A stretch of DNA of 64,000 nt from Trichuris trichiura (Eukaryota > Nematoda > Enoplea > Trichinellida > Trichuridae), in contig JBAJFE010000037.1 of the NCBI GenBank assembly GCA_037903355.1, positions 1,054,001 to 1,118,000 on the forward strand, written 5' to 3'. Every line of letters starts with the position of its first letter. Positions within the stretch are counted from its first letter, which is position 1. The translations under genes and the position numbers were made by a program. The notes under the pieces are model-generated. The model was not told where the DNA came from, made no database searches, and saw only the letters and a list, made by a program, of their open reading frames with translations. Below are positions 20,491 through 32,907 of the stretch, one piece after another.

Positions 20491-23400
20491 CTAAGAACCA
20501 GAAGATAATGAAAGATAAAACTCAGTACTTCACTGCATAACTTCTCGATTGCAATAAGTCAAGCAAACAAAAACCCTTCCGAAATAAGAGTTATCGATGT
20601 CGATCGATTTTGCTCTGACTCTAAGATGTAACCCTTCTTAACGGGTGAGCAGATGGTACTTATGCCAATATTAATTATGGAACCAAACCTATATTGACAA
20701 ATATGAATTTCTTACATGTTTATTAAGCCTTTCGGAATTGCTTGTGCAATCAAACGATACCCAGCGGTATGTGCTGCGCGGGTGAAAACATTTCTTTATC
20801 TTCCGTAAAGAAAGTGTTTCTCTTGGTTAGGAGTTCTAGCATCTAATCTACCCGTACAATGTCTGCTGTGTTCAACTATGGTTGATGCTTTAGCAGCTGA
20901 ATCAATTAACGTAATACAGTAATGGATGGGTCCGCGAATGACCTTGGATTTTAGGACTTGTGCTGCTACTAATCTGCATCCGGTAGTATCAGTGGACGCG
21001 AATTTAGTTTCAGGCTTTAAACAAAAACCGCGGCTGATCTATGAATAGAATTAGACGCAAGTCAATCACAGCCACCTGTTCTACAGAAAAAATGTTTAGC
21101 TAAATTTTCCTCATTATTGATTTGTTCAGACCATCTCCCACCGAATGTTGCTTATATTAGAATAGGTCTTCTTCCAAAGCCTACGACTGCTTTGATAAAT
21201 TTTAATAAAAATTCCCATTTTTTGTCAATGAGATGAACAGCTGCGACAAGATTTCAGTTTAAGCTAGAGTGCACCAATTGGGAAACTATTTTTACCAACG
21301 AATCCAGAGCTCCACGTGGACCCATCATGAAAGAGTCCATTCGCAAACGCGCAACCTAAATTCCTATGTCTTAAGGAAAAGAAACCTCAGCCAAGTTAAT
21401 GAAACAAATGCAGGAAGTTCGCAGTTCGTGAAATCTTAAACCCTCGGTAACGAATACTTTCGGGATGTTTTGTACAGAATAAACCTGGTTTATTCGAGTT
21501 CCCAAAAGGCTATTAAGAAGCTTTCGGGACAATTCCCTAATGCAACAAAATGATTTATTCTGCACAAAACAAATGGAAATTCAAAGGAACCGTTAGAAAG
21601 TGCTATATTTTCAACGTCAATACCGCACGCTTATGACGACAAGATGTCTTCAAAAAGAATAAATTACCGCCACCTGCTAGTGATGGTTCATGGCATAAAG
21701 TCTTCTGGAATTGACTTACCGGATTCTCCTCGCCACTACTTGCCATTACGAAGGTCCAACTGCTCAACGTCGACTGCGATTGCTGCAGCATTGAAATGGT
21801 AATTAAAATATTTGGCAAGCTGTCGGATGAACAAATTAGCCTTTACAAAATGGCAATCTAATAATTAAACGACCACGTTGGAGAAGATTTTAGAAAAACC
21901 GAGTTGGCAGAATGACCTACAGTAAGAAGCACAAATAAGTAGTAATCAAGTAACAACTGAAATTAATTACTAATTTACGGCAAATGTTACTTGACCGCAA
22001 AAAATTATTCTTGAGAAATTCGAAATGCTATTTTAACGTAAGATACGCTCAAAACTTTTTACGCAACATTTTATCGCGATAAAACCTTCCGTAAATTGTC
22101 TTTGCATTGGGACTTCTCAAACGATGCATGATTCCGTGTGTGCGCTGAATCTATTGTTTAACAATAAGGTTTAATGTCGGTCGTTCCACTGACATTAAGA
22201 AAGAATGTCCCGTATGCCGAATGAATATTTCGCACTTTGGAGTGGTTAATGAAACTCAGTATAAAATTGATGCGTTACAATAAAAACATTGTGAGTTGTT
22301 TACACTAAGTTGATATAAGCGTTCGAGTAGCCAAAACCTGACCACGTAAGCGACTGTTAATTTTACGAAGATCGAGTAGTCGACTAACAATAGCGATTCC
22401 ATTCTACCAAAGCGTCACCAGTATTGTAGTTCCAAAGTCGAACACTTTTGACGTCCTTAATGGTTAATTTACGAAATTAGAAAAGATGAGCGGAAAAATA
22501 CTGACGTCAGGTAGAACATTGATTTCCATTAGTCATCGCATGCTAATTACATGCAGTCGTATTGGAATTTTGCCTGCTAAAATTTCCCTTTGCGTTCATT
22601 AGCGGTTCATTGACCTCAATGTACCCTTCATGGCATAGAAAACGTTTAAAGTGCCATGAAATGCGTAGTTTTTGGTTCGGATGGACTCTATCTACAAACA
22701 CTTTAAAAAGCAGAAATTTCCTAAGCAAAAGAGAGGAAGAAACTATTGAGTTTCGTCACGCTGACAGACATACAGAATTCAGGTATTAAGTTGGCACGGA
22801 AAACGTGGTTTCACATTTTACGTAGCTGCGAGAAGGTGAAGCCCTTACAACCCCACTGCTTATTCTCCTTTCGGTCTACTATCGCTGTAATTACTTTGCA
22901 AACAGGAAAGTTGCAAATGTCATCTCAGGGTGCAGGTAATGTCTCATTTTTCCCAAATGAAGCATTGCCGGATGAAATTTGACAGAAATAAGACAGTGGT
23001 TAAATTGTGCGTTTAAGTGGCTCAGCTAGAAGACTGCTGCGTGTAGTGGTGCTGGCGGTGGCCTTTTATTTGGACACCGTTGTTGACCTTCACCAGGAAG
23101 AATCCACTTTCTGCGTTCGGTTATAATTGTCTTTATTTTTAAATCCAAACAAGTTTTAACTGTCCAGTTTTTAATTAAACACAGCCATTTGAAAACATAA
23201 TAAAATTCGGTGGTTTCACGAATTTCCTGCTTTTTTGACAAACAGGCACAACGAAATTCGTCACGAACTTCGAATTGCCCACGCTAAATTGCCAACATTT
23301 GGAAAACGAATTTAAAAAAAACTATAATTAACATGGGCATAGAGAACCGAGACAATGCGTAAACAAATTTTCGTTCAGCTAAGCGCAAAGCTAACAAAAT

Positions 23401-24076
23401 GGTTTTTTTCAAGTTTCACGAAGCATTTTACATTATTGCTGCCGTAGCCATTCTTCACTTCCCTGTCAAGCTCATCTGTAGTCGAACGTACCAATTCTAC
23501 CTATTTAATTCCCCACTTTGAAAAGCTACTTTTCCTGTTCGGAATCAAAACTCATCTTGGAAAGTACAGAAGAGAAGAGCCGGAAAGTAATTTTAAAAAT
23601 GAACTTGTACGAACTAACGGATGTTGCGTCACATCAGCAAAACTGTCGTGGAGAATGCATTGACGCGATTGACTATCCAACATAGCGAGTGACGACACAA
23701 ATGTTTACCGCATTGAATTGTCAAGTCAATTTTGTAAATCAGTTTCTTGCCGATAAATTGACTTGGAATTGTCAGCCTTTGATGCTGACGCTCAATGCGG
23801 AATGACTGCAAGCGGCTCGTAATTGCTTTTGCTATTTTTATTCGCACGTTATAATAAATTGGTTGCTTGCCTAAGGGTATAAGAAATTAATGTACGGGAA
23901 TGTTTTTTCCTTTCGACGAGTAGTTCGAAAGGCCTCGCTAATTTGACTAAACTGTGCCTGCTTACTATAAAAATCGTCGACTATTTCCACCTGAGAAGCA
24001 TGTATACTGTAGCGAGGGTGTACCGTTCCTAGCAGCGCCTATTTCGCCGAATTGGGTTGAATGAAGTACCGCTGTC
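20491..24076. other. Long region without a confirmed gene
   Basis: It separates SNAPC4 (minus) from the HDAC (plus), which diverge from here, so both promoters probably lie in it. Only one candidate exon is seen (minus strand, near 21723-21749). The other frames (60-80 codons) have no recognisable content or codon character. Confidence 0.4.
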
Positions 24077-27000
24077 ATGAACGACGAGTCGTTGCTAGGC
24101 GCGTTGGCCAGTCGCAGTGATCCTTCGGCACTGATGGAACTCGAGCAGCGCGTGCTGGCTCTTCAATGCAACTACAAGCAGAGGCAAAGTGACTTGGTCG
24201 AGCAGTTTCAGCGCTCCCAGCAAGAGCTCGCCGCCAGCCATATAGCTGAGTCGCAAAATTTGCTTGAAGAATTCTTGAAGGAACGATCTGCTCATGCGCC
24301 CGTCCTACGTCATTCTAGCTTGCCGACCATGTCGCCCTTACCCCGGGCAAGCAGTATTGAAACTGCAGCCAGTTCCGGAAGTCCAGCTGGTCATTCGCCC
24401 TGCACAATCAGCGATCGAACCAAGGAGAAGTTGAAGGTAAGCTACCATTGCTATTTTTGTCTACGTGATCATTTTTCTTGATTGTTTCCCGCTGCGGAAG
24501 TTTTCTCTGGTGGGGAGGAGATACTTTTTTCTGAATTCCTTAAACCGCGACGCGACTTTTCAAAATGAAAGCAACGTCCTGCATAGTACCCGTCCATATA
24601 GAGAGAATAGTTAGCAAATAAAGCCCCTGGTTGTCTTATGTCAATTTTTTTAAAAAAGTACTGTGAACTAATCAGCGTACAATTTGGTTAATCCATTTTG
24701 TCATTTCTGTTGCAGTCGATTCAGGCGAACATTCCCTTATTCTCCTTATTGAACCAGGTGTGCTTTTCCGCTTATCGTATATTGCGTGTAAAGTTCCAGT
24801 CTAGAGGCGCTAGTGTCTTGCTGTCCATATCTGGTAATTTCCTGTTCGTATTGATTCTCTGGCGATTCGCAGACTCGCTATTTGGAACAATAAAAAAAAT
24901 GAACTTCACTGATGGCGCGGTTCTCAAGAGAGAAAGAGAGAGAGAGAGGACGTAATGCTTTGAATGAATGGTAGATGCATTGTAATCAATTTTCCCTTCT
25001 GCTATCGTTGCGATCAACGAATGCGCCCATGCTATGCATTCGTCGTTTGTCGGTGTCATCCTGAAGGCGATGGCTGTTTCTATTTTTATTCTTTCGTGGC
25101 TAATTAGCAAGTGCCCGTTAGAAGAGCTCAGCTGGCGTGGCTGGCGGAAAAGTCAGATATTGTTGCATGTGACAAATTTGGGACATGGTCGATTTATGTA
25201 ATGCTTCGAAACAGTGGGTGGGGGAAGGGGATCCTTCATCGATGTGGGCCCAAGTTGCCATCTTTTCAAATATACGTCAGTGGCTAAGGTTGCGAAGGAA
25301 TTGAGTTGACAATCCAATACTTTGTTTCTATTTTGAAATTGCGCTTCCGGTGCGTCCTCGATATCCGTCTTCGGCGCAGCCAAAGAGATTTATCATTGAA
25401 AATGACAGGCGCTGTCCAGTTCTCTTTTGGTCGACGTTTCTACGACGGGTTTGTCAATTTTTCTTCCTCCATGAAAGTACGAAAACGGCGCTTCAATTCG
25501 CCGACTGCGTGCAAATAAATTTCTGGTCAAGATAGTCTACAGTGAATAGTTTTCCTAGGACAGTTTCAGTTTCAATCGTATAGCTTATTGCGTATAGAAG
25601 TTTATTTTTTAAAATTCCCTTTCAGCCTTTGGCGAGGCAGTCACTAATCACGTAGCCTTCATGCGATCAAAAGTGTCCATAGCATTTGGTCGACCCCATT
25701 TCAGACAGGAGCCCCAAGCGATTCCTTCGTTACGTGTTTACCATTAACGAACGTAACCACTTTTTTAACAATAGGATTTTTGGACAACATTCCAATAGAT
25801 AATTGTAAAATTGTACAGAGACTTTATTTCTCGTCCTTATGTTGATTTACAACAATTCTTTATGGTTAATATTACGTAACAAACTGAATGGTTGGCGATT
25901 AGTATTTTGCGAAAACCGCACAGCATCTGCGAATCAATTGACCGTCTGTACAATTGCTAGCGATCATCAGACTATTATACTTTGCGTTTAACAAAGTCGC
26001 TTTGTCAGTTATTTGGTCGCTTGTCAAATCGGTGAACGTACCGTGCGGTTAGAAAAGCCAAGCAAATTTACCTTTGAAATCTGTGTTTGCGCCTTTGTAC
26101 GCGTTGCAGCTTTTGGTCACGTAATTGATGGTAGAATTGTTTACCGTGCAAACCGTTATTACCAAACAAGGAAGTTGAAATTTTACTTCACGCGGAAGTC
26201 TCCTAAATGGGACGCTCTTCCGTCAATTTTGGTTTTCATAGCTTCACGCATTTGTAGCCAACTTTTTAGCATTGCGACAATGACAACTGAGTTGGCATAA
26301 TATTAATCTATTCTTCGGTTCTTTACAATGTCTCTTCAACGAACGATGCCTAAACTTGTCCAACATGAAGGTGAACCATAGCATATAGGACTTCATCATA
26401 CTGTACAGAATCCTGTACGATTACTTTTCAATATGGCGATTGTTTTTTATCTTTAATAGGCAGCGCAAAGCGTTTGGATCGATACGTGTTTCTGTGTTAC
26501 ATTATTTTAGTTGTTATCTCATTTTGTGGCAGCGCGCCATGATGCACTTGATTTTTTGCCAGAACTGTGCCTTGTTTTGGCTAGGATTGTTTTGACGAGC
26601 AGTCATAGGACTTTCCAGTTTGGCAAGTTGCCTGTTTCCTCGCATAGTTGACTGACGTTGCCAATAAATTGATGACCTTGTTTGGTTGTCAGCTTAGGTT
26701 GGATTGTCATGGTGAGCTTCGGTTGGGTCGATTGATCAACTGTTCGGAAGGCTGAAAACCTTAAATGACTATTCATTTAAACCTTAACCGGAATGGGCCC
26801 AACAAGATTACGTAAAATCCCGAGTGACATAAGCTTGTGTGCTATGCGGCAATTGACTGTTCCTTGTATGGCTTTCAGCCGATCACCTTTCCTGTAGAAG
26901 CCTAAGTAATCGGTTTTCGTTGCTTGACGCGTTACCTTATTACGTTCGTTTGCAAATGATCCATATATGGTATAACAGTTTGTTTCTGTCAACAGACGCT

Positions 27001-30000
27001 ATGTGAGGCTATCTGAACCTTCGATCGGTGCCACGAACCGAAGCGAATCGGTGATGATGGCTAAAGGCGGTATGCCGACTTGGTTGAATACATAGTCAAA
27101 GCCGTAGCTGTGAACGTAATGAAAAAATGAAGAAGGCATGACGCGAGGTTTTGTCATAGTCGTCTTTGTTTGCGTGCGTTCACTTAGTCACATGACAGGC
27201 AATCAATTGGCGACAGGTGACCTCAGGTAAAAGATTGAAAAAAGTTATTTTAAAAAACTAATGACTTCTTTGAAGTTCCGTGAATGCTTGTTGACGGGCG
27301 CGCCGTTTTGCTTTGTCACACCAAGTGGAAAGCGAATTGGTGGCGTTGCGTTGCATTGATTTCATTGATCCAAAAAGATGTGCAGCACTGTTTGGATGTT
27401 CAGTTAGTTTTTGCCTTTCTCTTCGACGGCGGTAACTTTTTGCCAACGGCCTTTGCATTGTATCGACTAACGTTAAGAAGGAACGGCCGTGTCCTTGACG
27501 GGCAACAGTTTTGCGCGTGATCGAAACACTCACTCGTGAAATGTTTTTTCTCTCTTCTTTGACGTGGGTGTCCCAAATAAATTTTTATTTCAACTGTTGG
27601 CTGTTGACGTTACTTTGGTGGTCAAGTAAAATGGATCAAAGTGATAGGCAGATGGCGGGACGTCAATTTCAACTCAATTATTCTCAAGAGGATTTTCCCA
27701 GTTGTCACTGCAACAATGCTATTGTGGTTGTTGTTTTTCTTTGTTAAGCAACTATAAGTCGTTTGCCGTAGAGTATAATCTCCATTGGCCAACGATGAAT
27801 TCTTGACAAACTGTGAACAACGCCAAGTTCTCAGAAACGAGTTATCCAATCAGCTGACAAAGATAGTGATCGCGACTATTATTCGCTCATTACTAGCAAT
27901 GAGTCATTGCTGTGTAAAAAAATAGTAAACATTTTGTTACTGCAGCAAACAAAAGCCACAGGTAAGTTAGTTTACCTGTGGCTTTTGTTTGCTACTTAGC
28001 TCATTTCGTCATTGTGAATTAAATTTATCCATCTGCGCTTGTTGAAAGAGGAAGTAAAATTCAGATGCGCAAAATTATTCGTGGGCTTCAATTTAGACGA
28101 AAATTAAAAAGTATTCGCATGCGGAATCAGTGGGCGCCTTACTTACTGTCCGTATGATTTCCTCCTAAAGTTGTAGGGGAATTAACTTCTTTCATCCAAG
28201 CAATCTTTTTCCCTAAAGATTTTTTATAGCTTTCATATTAGACGCGCAATAGCTATTGTTCTTTCGTGTACCGTAAAGACGCAAGAAATTTATTCATCCG
28301 TGGTTTTCCAATGGTGAACTGAATTGCGTTGATGAACCATTCACTAACGGAAAGCAGTCATCGCGTAATTTAATAATTTCCCTATTGCGCATATGAGATT
28401 TCCGTCAATGGGGATCGACCGCCTGATGTCTGCCTTGTATTGCCTAATTAGTTTTCAAGTCGGAGACAGTTTACGTTTCAGTTCAAGTTTCGGTCAACTC
28501 TGATTGGCTCTTTAGTTTGTTGAGGAAAGTAATTTTTGTTAGCGAATAGACCTCGTTAGAATAGAGTGTTTTAACGAGGAAGCAATTCCAACTAGCCAAT
28601 CACCGGTAGATTTGTATGCATAGCCGACGAAGACAATCTTTTCTTAACGTTCTCTTGAAGACTTTGTTACAATCGGCCAGATGCATTCAATTTCATTGAG
28701 CGTTGCTTTCAATTAATTTCTGTTGCATTTTAGTTGAAAAGTTTGTTGATTTTAGTTTCTCCTTTTTCTAATGTTCTATTTGTGTTGAGCGATAGCTTAT
28801 CGTTGCGTTGGTCGATCATTGTACGCAGCGCTTCTTTTTTTTGTTTTTTTTTACATAAGGCAGTGAATGTTGTCGCTTAAAGAATCGAATAGCGAAGTGG
28901 AGATTGCTTTACGTCAACCGATTGAATTGGTCGTTACTTTGTTTTTCTTGTAGCCGCTGCCAATGATTTGCCCATCTTGTTCGTAAGCCTGCGTCTTTCA
29001 ATTTGCTGTTACGGAAAATAACCATTGCTATGACGAAAGGCGCAATTTCACTAGCATATTGCCCATAGCTTAATGCAAAAACTTTGAATAGTATTGATTT
29101 TTTTGAAATCGTTTTCTGCTCATTGGGTCTATTGCGTTCGATCACTTTTAAGAGTGTTTCTATTTTTATCTTTCGTTATGTTCACTTTCAATGCATTCAT
29201 CAAAGCGTCGCCATCATGTGGCCATAAATGTTTGACTAATAGCATCATGAGTTATTGCTTCAATTTGTATAGAGCTGAAGAAGTGAAAGAATGAAGGGAA
29301 AGCACTGCCATTGCAGTGTTAATTTTGAGCTATTTTCCATCACTTTAACGACGAGTTTAAACTTTTTCTTCCTCATATCCCAACGTAATGCGGTGTTGAC
29401 GATTACGTGGTGACGATGTGGGAAGCGTTTGTTTAAGCTCATTTTCTCGTTGCGCACTAATTCATTTCAATTTTGAATGTCTACTCGTTGCAAAAGACGT
29501 ATTATTGAACAATTTAAATATCCGTCAACTTTCGTTCAACCAACCCACTTCGAATTTATGGCCTGCCAATGAGTTTTGCAATTTTCGCGCAATTCACACG
29601 TTGCTAAAATCGACAAGCGGTACAAGCACGTACAGCACATTTAACAAAGATGTCCCAAAGTCCGATTTGCTAATTTGGTCCAGCCGACTTTTTTGAGGGC
29701 TAAGTTCATCTGCGTTTCAATTTTTCGCCTCAGCTATTGCTGTCTTTAAGACGCTTCGCTGAAGCCATTTCCTGGTTGAGGGAATGCTGCAAGCCAACAG
29801 AAATCTATTCATATAAGGTTTGAACAGCTTGAGCAGTGTTATCATTTAAACAGCAAAACAGCATTATTGACTCGGCTGGCATAGCGTGAATCCCCAAGTC
29901 AAAATCCGCTTATTTCCATTTTCTCTTAGCTGCAGCGCCAATGTTGTTGCAACGAAGAATCGCAATCCATAATGCATCTATCCATTTTGAGAAAAGCTCA

Positions 30001-32907
30001 AGTGATAGTTTAATACAAACGCTATTAGATGTATTAATAGAATTTAATCCAGCGTTTGATTAACGGTTCTTTATTATCTCGCTCAGGCAATCTGGTGTGA
30101 TAAGGATTTAATTCAATCTTCTCATATAATTTGAATACGGGTACACAACTATGCAAAATGAAGTTATAGCCGTTTTTTATTAAAGTTATAACTGTACTCG
30201 AGTTTTCAGGGTTTTTTGCACCTCTTTGTCAGCGTCGTAGTAATGGTTAAGAATAACAAAGACTGTTCGGTTGAAGGTAACAGAATTTAAAGACCTTCAC
30301 AACTTTATGCCTTCGACGGGATGTATATTAGTAGGAAAAGTAGAGCAAATAAGAATGACCTAAAGTTGAGCGAATTAACTAATAAAATACAAATGAAGAG
30401 AAGTAATATAATTAAGATTAAAGGAATAAATAATATGCATAATAATAATAATAATAATATAAATAAAATATAAGAATTATGCAAGAGGATATCCGTAACG
30501 TCACGTTCCATTGTCTTGAGATAGGTCTTAAGGAGCAGCTGTACGTGTACGGTAGATCGGAGATGTCCAAGGAGTCACTGATGTTAATGCCATTATCTTT
30601 GCTGATGGTATGGTTGTGACGAACGCTAAAATTGCTTCACACATTCAATGAAGTAAACAGTGCGTTTACCGAAAGTTTTATTTTTCAATACTTTGTACAT
30701 CGCTTCGGCTACGGTAGGTTTATACTTTTTTAAGGCTTTTATCTACAGCAAAAGGCGAAGGCAACTGTCGTCAGGCGACGAGATTTGTCACCATTATTCG
30801 CCATACCCTCGAACATCCAGCGATTTTCATCAGTTGCGTAAAGTGCGTAGCGAACCGGATTTGGACAGTCAGTTGGCGGGATTACGAAGCAGATTGCCTG
30901 AAGCAGTGCTGAGCAGCGATGTGTCGACATCCAGATCGTTGGCATCACCTTGTTGTCGCGACTTTCCGTCGTTGTTGGCGAACAATTCTGGGTCGCTAAC
31001 CTTTCCGGCACCTTCACTACCCTGCTTGCCTTTGTACTTTTCGCGTTCCACTGACAATTTGAATCGTTCGGATGCGACGGGCGTTCCACCGTTTAGCAGT
31101 TTTTTAAGGAATTCGTCATTGTTCCTCTCGACTCCATCTTTGGTCTCAGCGTCGTCTAGCTCTGGTTGTAATCCGACTTCCAATTATTTATCGCCCTTTT
31201 CGTCTTTTCTTGGACCAGGCGGCATGCTGATGTCGACCGATCTGCCTAATGCCACCTACTTGTCACCTTCCTTTTATGGTAGCGGTCTTTTGGCACCGTT
31301 CGATGCAACAGCGTCGTCATTTCTACCGCCAATGGAACAATATCAGTACAACGTGCTTAGGCAGCAGCTACGCGATTTGGTTTTACGCCGAAAAAGTCTC
31401 GTACGTGAGGAGACGGACGACGAGGTTGCCCGAGAAGGCTTAGGTACCCCGTTACCAAAATCGCTTGCTTGTTTGGGCATTTCGGAAAACGCCGAAGCGT
31501 CCAAAACTACCGGTGTTGTGTTCGATTTGTCAATGGCCAGGCACGAATGCATATGTCCCATAAAAGTGCAACACATTGAAAACGGTGAACGTATCAAAGC
31601 TATATGGTCTTACTTGCAGGTATCATCCGCTGCGGCATGTTAATTGATTATTGTTTTACTTGTTTGAGAAGTGCTACGCTTTTTCAGTTGTTTCTTTTCA
31701 GAAGACGAACATTTTGGACAAATGCAAAAAGATTAGTGGCCGCAAAACCCCTCTAGAGTACATACGCCTTTGCCACGGAGAGTGCTATACCACTTTCTTT
31801 GGAGTATCGCCGACGGCGTGCATGAAAAGCGATCCAACTCGAATGCCATTACGCGGATTTGTTCAATTGTTATGCGGAGGAATCGGCGTGGACGAAGATA
31901 CTTACTTCAACGATGGGGAGACGCAGTTGTCTGCTCGAATGGCTGTTGGCTGTACAGTTGATTTGTGCCTAGCCGTAGCGAACGGTTCAACTGAAAATGG
32001 GTTTGCAATAGTGCGACCGCCAGGACACATGGCCGAACCGAATCAGGCAGCCGCCTTTTGCTTCTTCAACAATGTTGCCATAGCGGCGCATGCTTTGCTT
32101 CAGAAGAAGAGCAACGTGAAGAAGGTACTCTTAACAATATTGTTATACGCAATTCGAATGAACGTTATTGAGTAACAGCGCGCTACTTCGACCTATCATC
32201 AAAAAGCCAATTCCAAAGTTGGAAGTGTTCTCATTTTTATTGTTTTCTTGCAGATCGCCATAGCCATAGTGGATTGGGATGTTCACCATGGCAAAGGTTT
32301 GCAGCAAATATTCGAAGCGGATCCCAGAGTTCTATACTTATCGTTGCATCGTCATGATCATGGCTTGTTCTATCCGGGCTCCGGCGCTGCTGATGAGATC
32401 GGGCGTGACGAAGGTGTCGGCTATACGGTAAATATACCCTGGTACGGTGATTCAATGGGAGATGCAGAATACTTGGCTGCATTTCGCTACGTTGTACTCC
32501 CGGTGCTGGACCAGTTCCAACCAGATTTTATAATTGTAGCAGCCGGTTTTGATGCAGCCGATGGACACTCGCCTATTATTGGAGGCTACAAACTGTCGCC
32601 TGCCTTATTTGCTTACATGACAAACGCTCTTATGTCGTATGCCGGTGGAAAGGTGGTGCTTGTATTGGAGGGTGGATATGATGTACCAATTGTTTGCCAG
32701 TGCGTGGAACAATGTCTGAGAGCGTTGTGTCATGATCAGATTGTTTCCTTATCGGAAGAATCGTTGAGCAAGCCGCCATGCAATAGCGCCAAGCAGGCCC
32801 TTAAGCGGGTATTGTCAATTCAGCAGAAGTATTGGCCGAAGATAAATGCGGCGGTGGATTTGAATACAAGCCAGAATGAATGTGACGAGCAAATAGATGA
32901 TGTTTAG
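24077..32907 (+). CDS. hda-4: Class IIa histone deacetylase (HDAC4/5/7/9 type)
   Basis: Exons: 24077-24436; probably 30661-30713 (phase fits, identity weak); 30749-31619; 31702-32124; 32254-32907. The N-terminal exon encodes a Gln/Glu-rich coiled coil (LEQRVLALQCNYKQRQSDLV). The next large exon has the 14-3-3 site region LRKVRSEPDLDS and a Ser-rich linker. The last two exons hold the catalytic domain: RIKAIWSYLQ, CGGIGVDED, FAIVRPPGHMAEPN, VDWDVHHGKG, SLHRHDHGLFYPGSGAADE, AAGFDAADGHSPIIGGY and LEGGYD. Zinc ligands are present (Asp and His of DWDVHHG, Asp of GFDAADGH). The usual His-His pair reads His-Met, whereas the Tyr of GGY is kept, as in other invertebrates. Role: signal-dependent transcriptional corepressor, shuttling between nucleus and cytoplasm. 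The ~6.3 kb interval after exon 1 is exceptional for this locus; exon 1 belongs here by its class IIa coiled coil but the link is inferred. Confidence 0.88.
24437..30660 (+). other. 6.2 kb first intron or intergenic interval of the HDAC gene
   Basis: No recognised protein. It contains simple repeats (GA run at about 24929-24950; AT-rich aat repeats at about 30420-30475) and a 22-bp perfect hairpin at 27944-27993. A weak exon-like piece at 24716-24757 is bounded by cag and gtgtgc but has no homology that I recognise. Nested short RNAs cannot be excluded. Confidence 0.4.
27944..27993. repeat. Perfect 22-bp hairpin
   Basis: The arms agcaaacaaaagccacagg-taa (27944-27965) and its exact reverse complement (27972-27993) are separated by 6 bases. 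The arms are fully paired with a short loop, unlike a typical animal pre-miRNA (about 60-70 nt with bulges). It may be a small transposon footprint or a structured intronic element. Confidence 0.6.

Noticed and set aside
24929..24950. GA-rich simple repeat
   Set aside because: Ordinary microsatellite of about 20 bases; no special feature beyond that.
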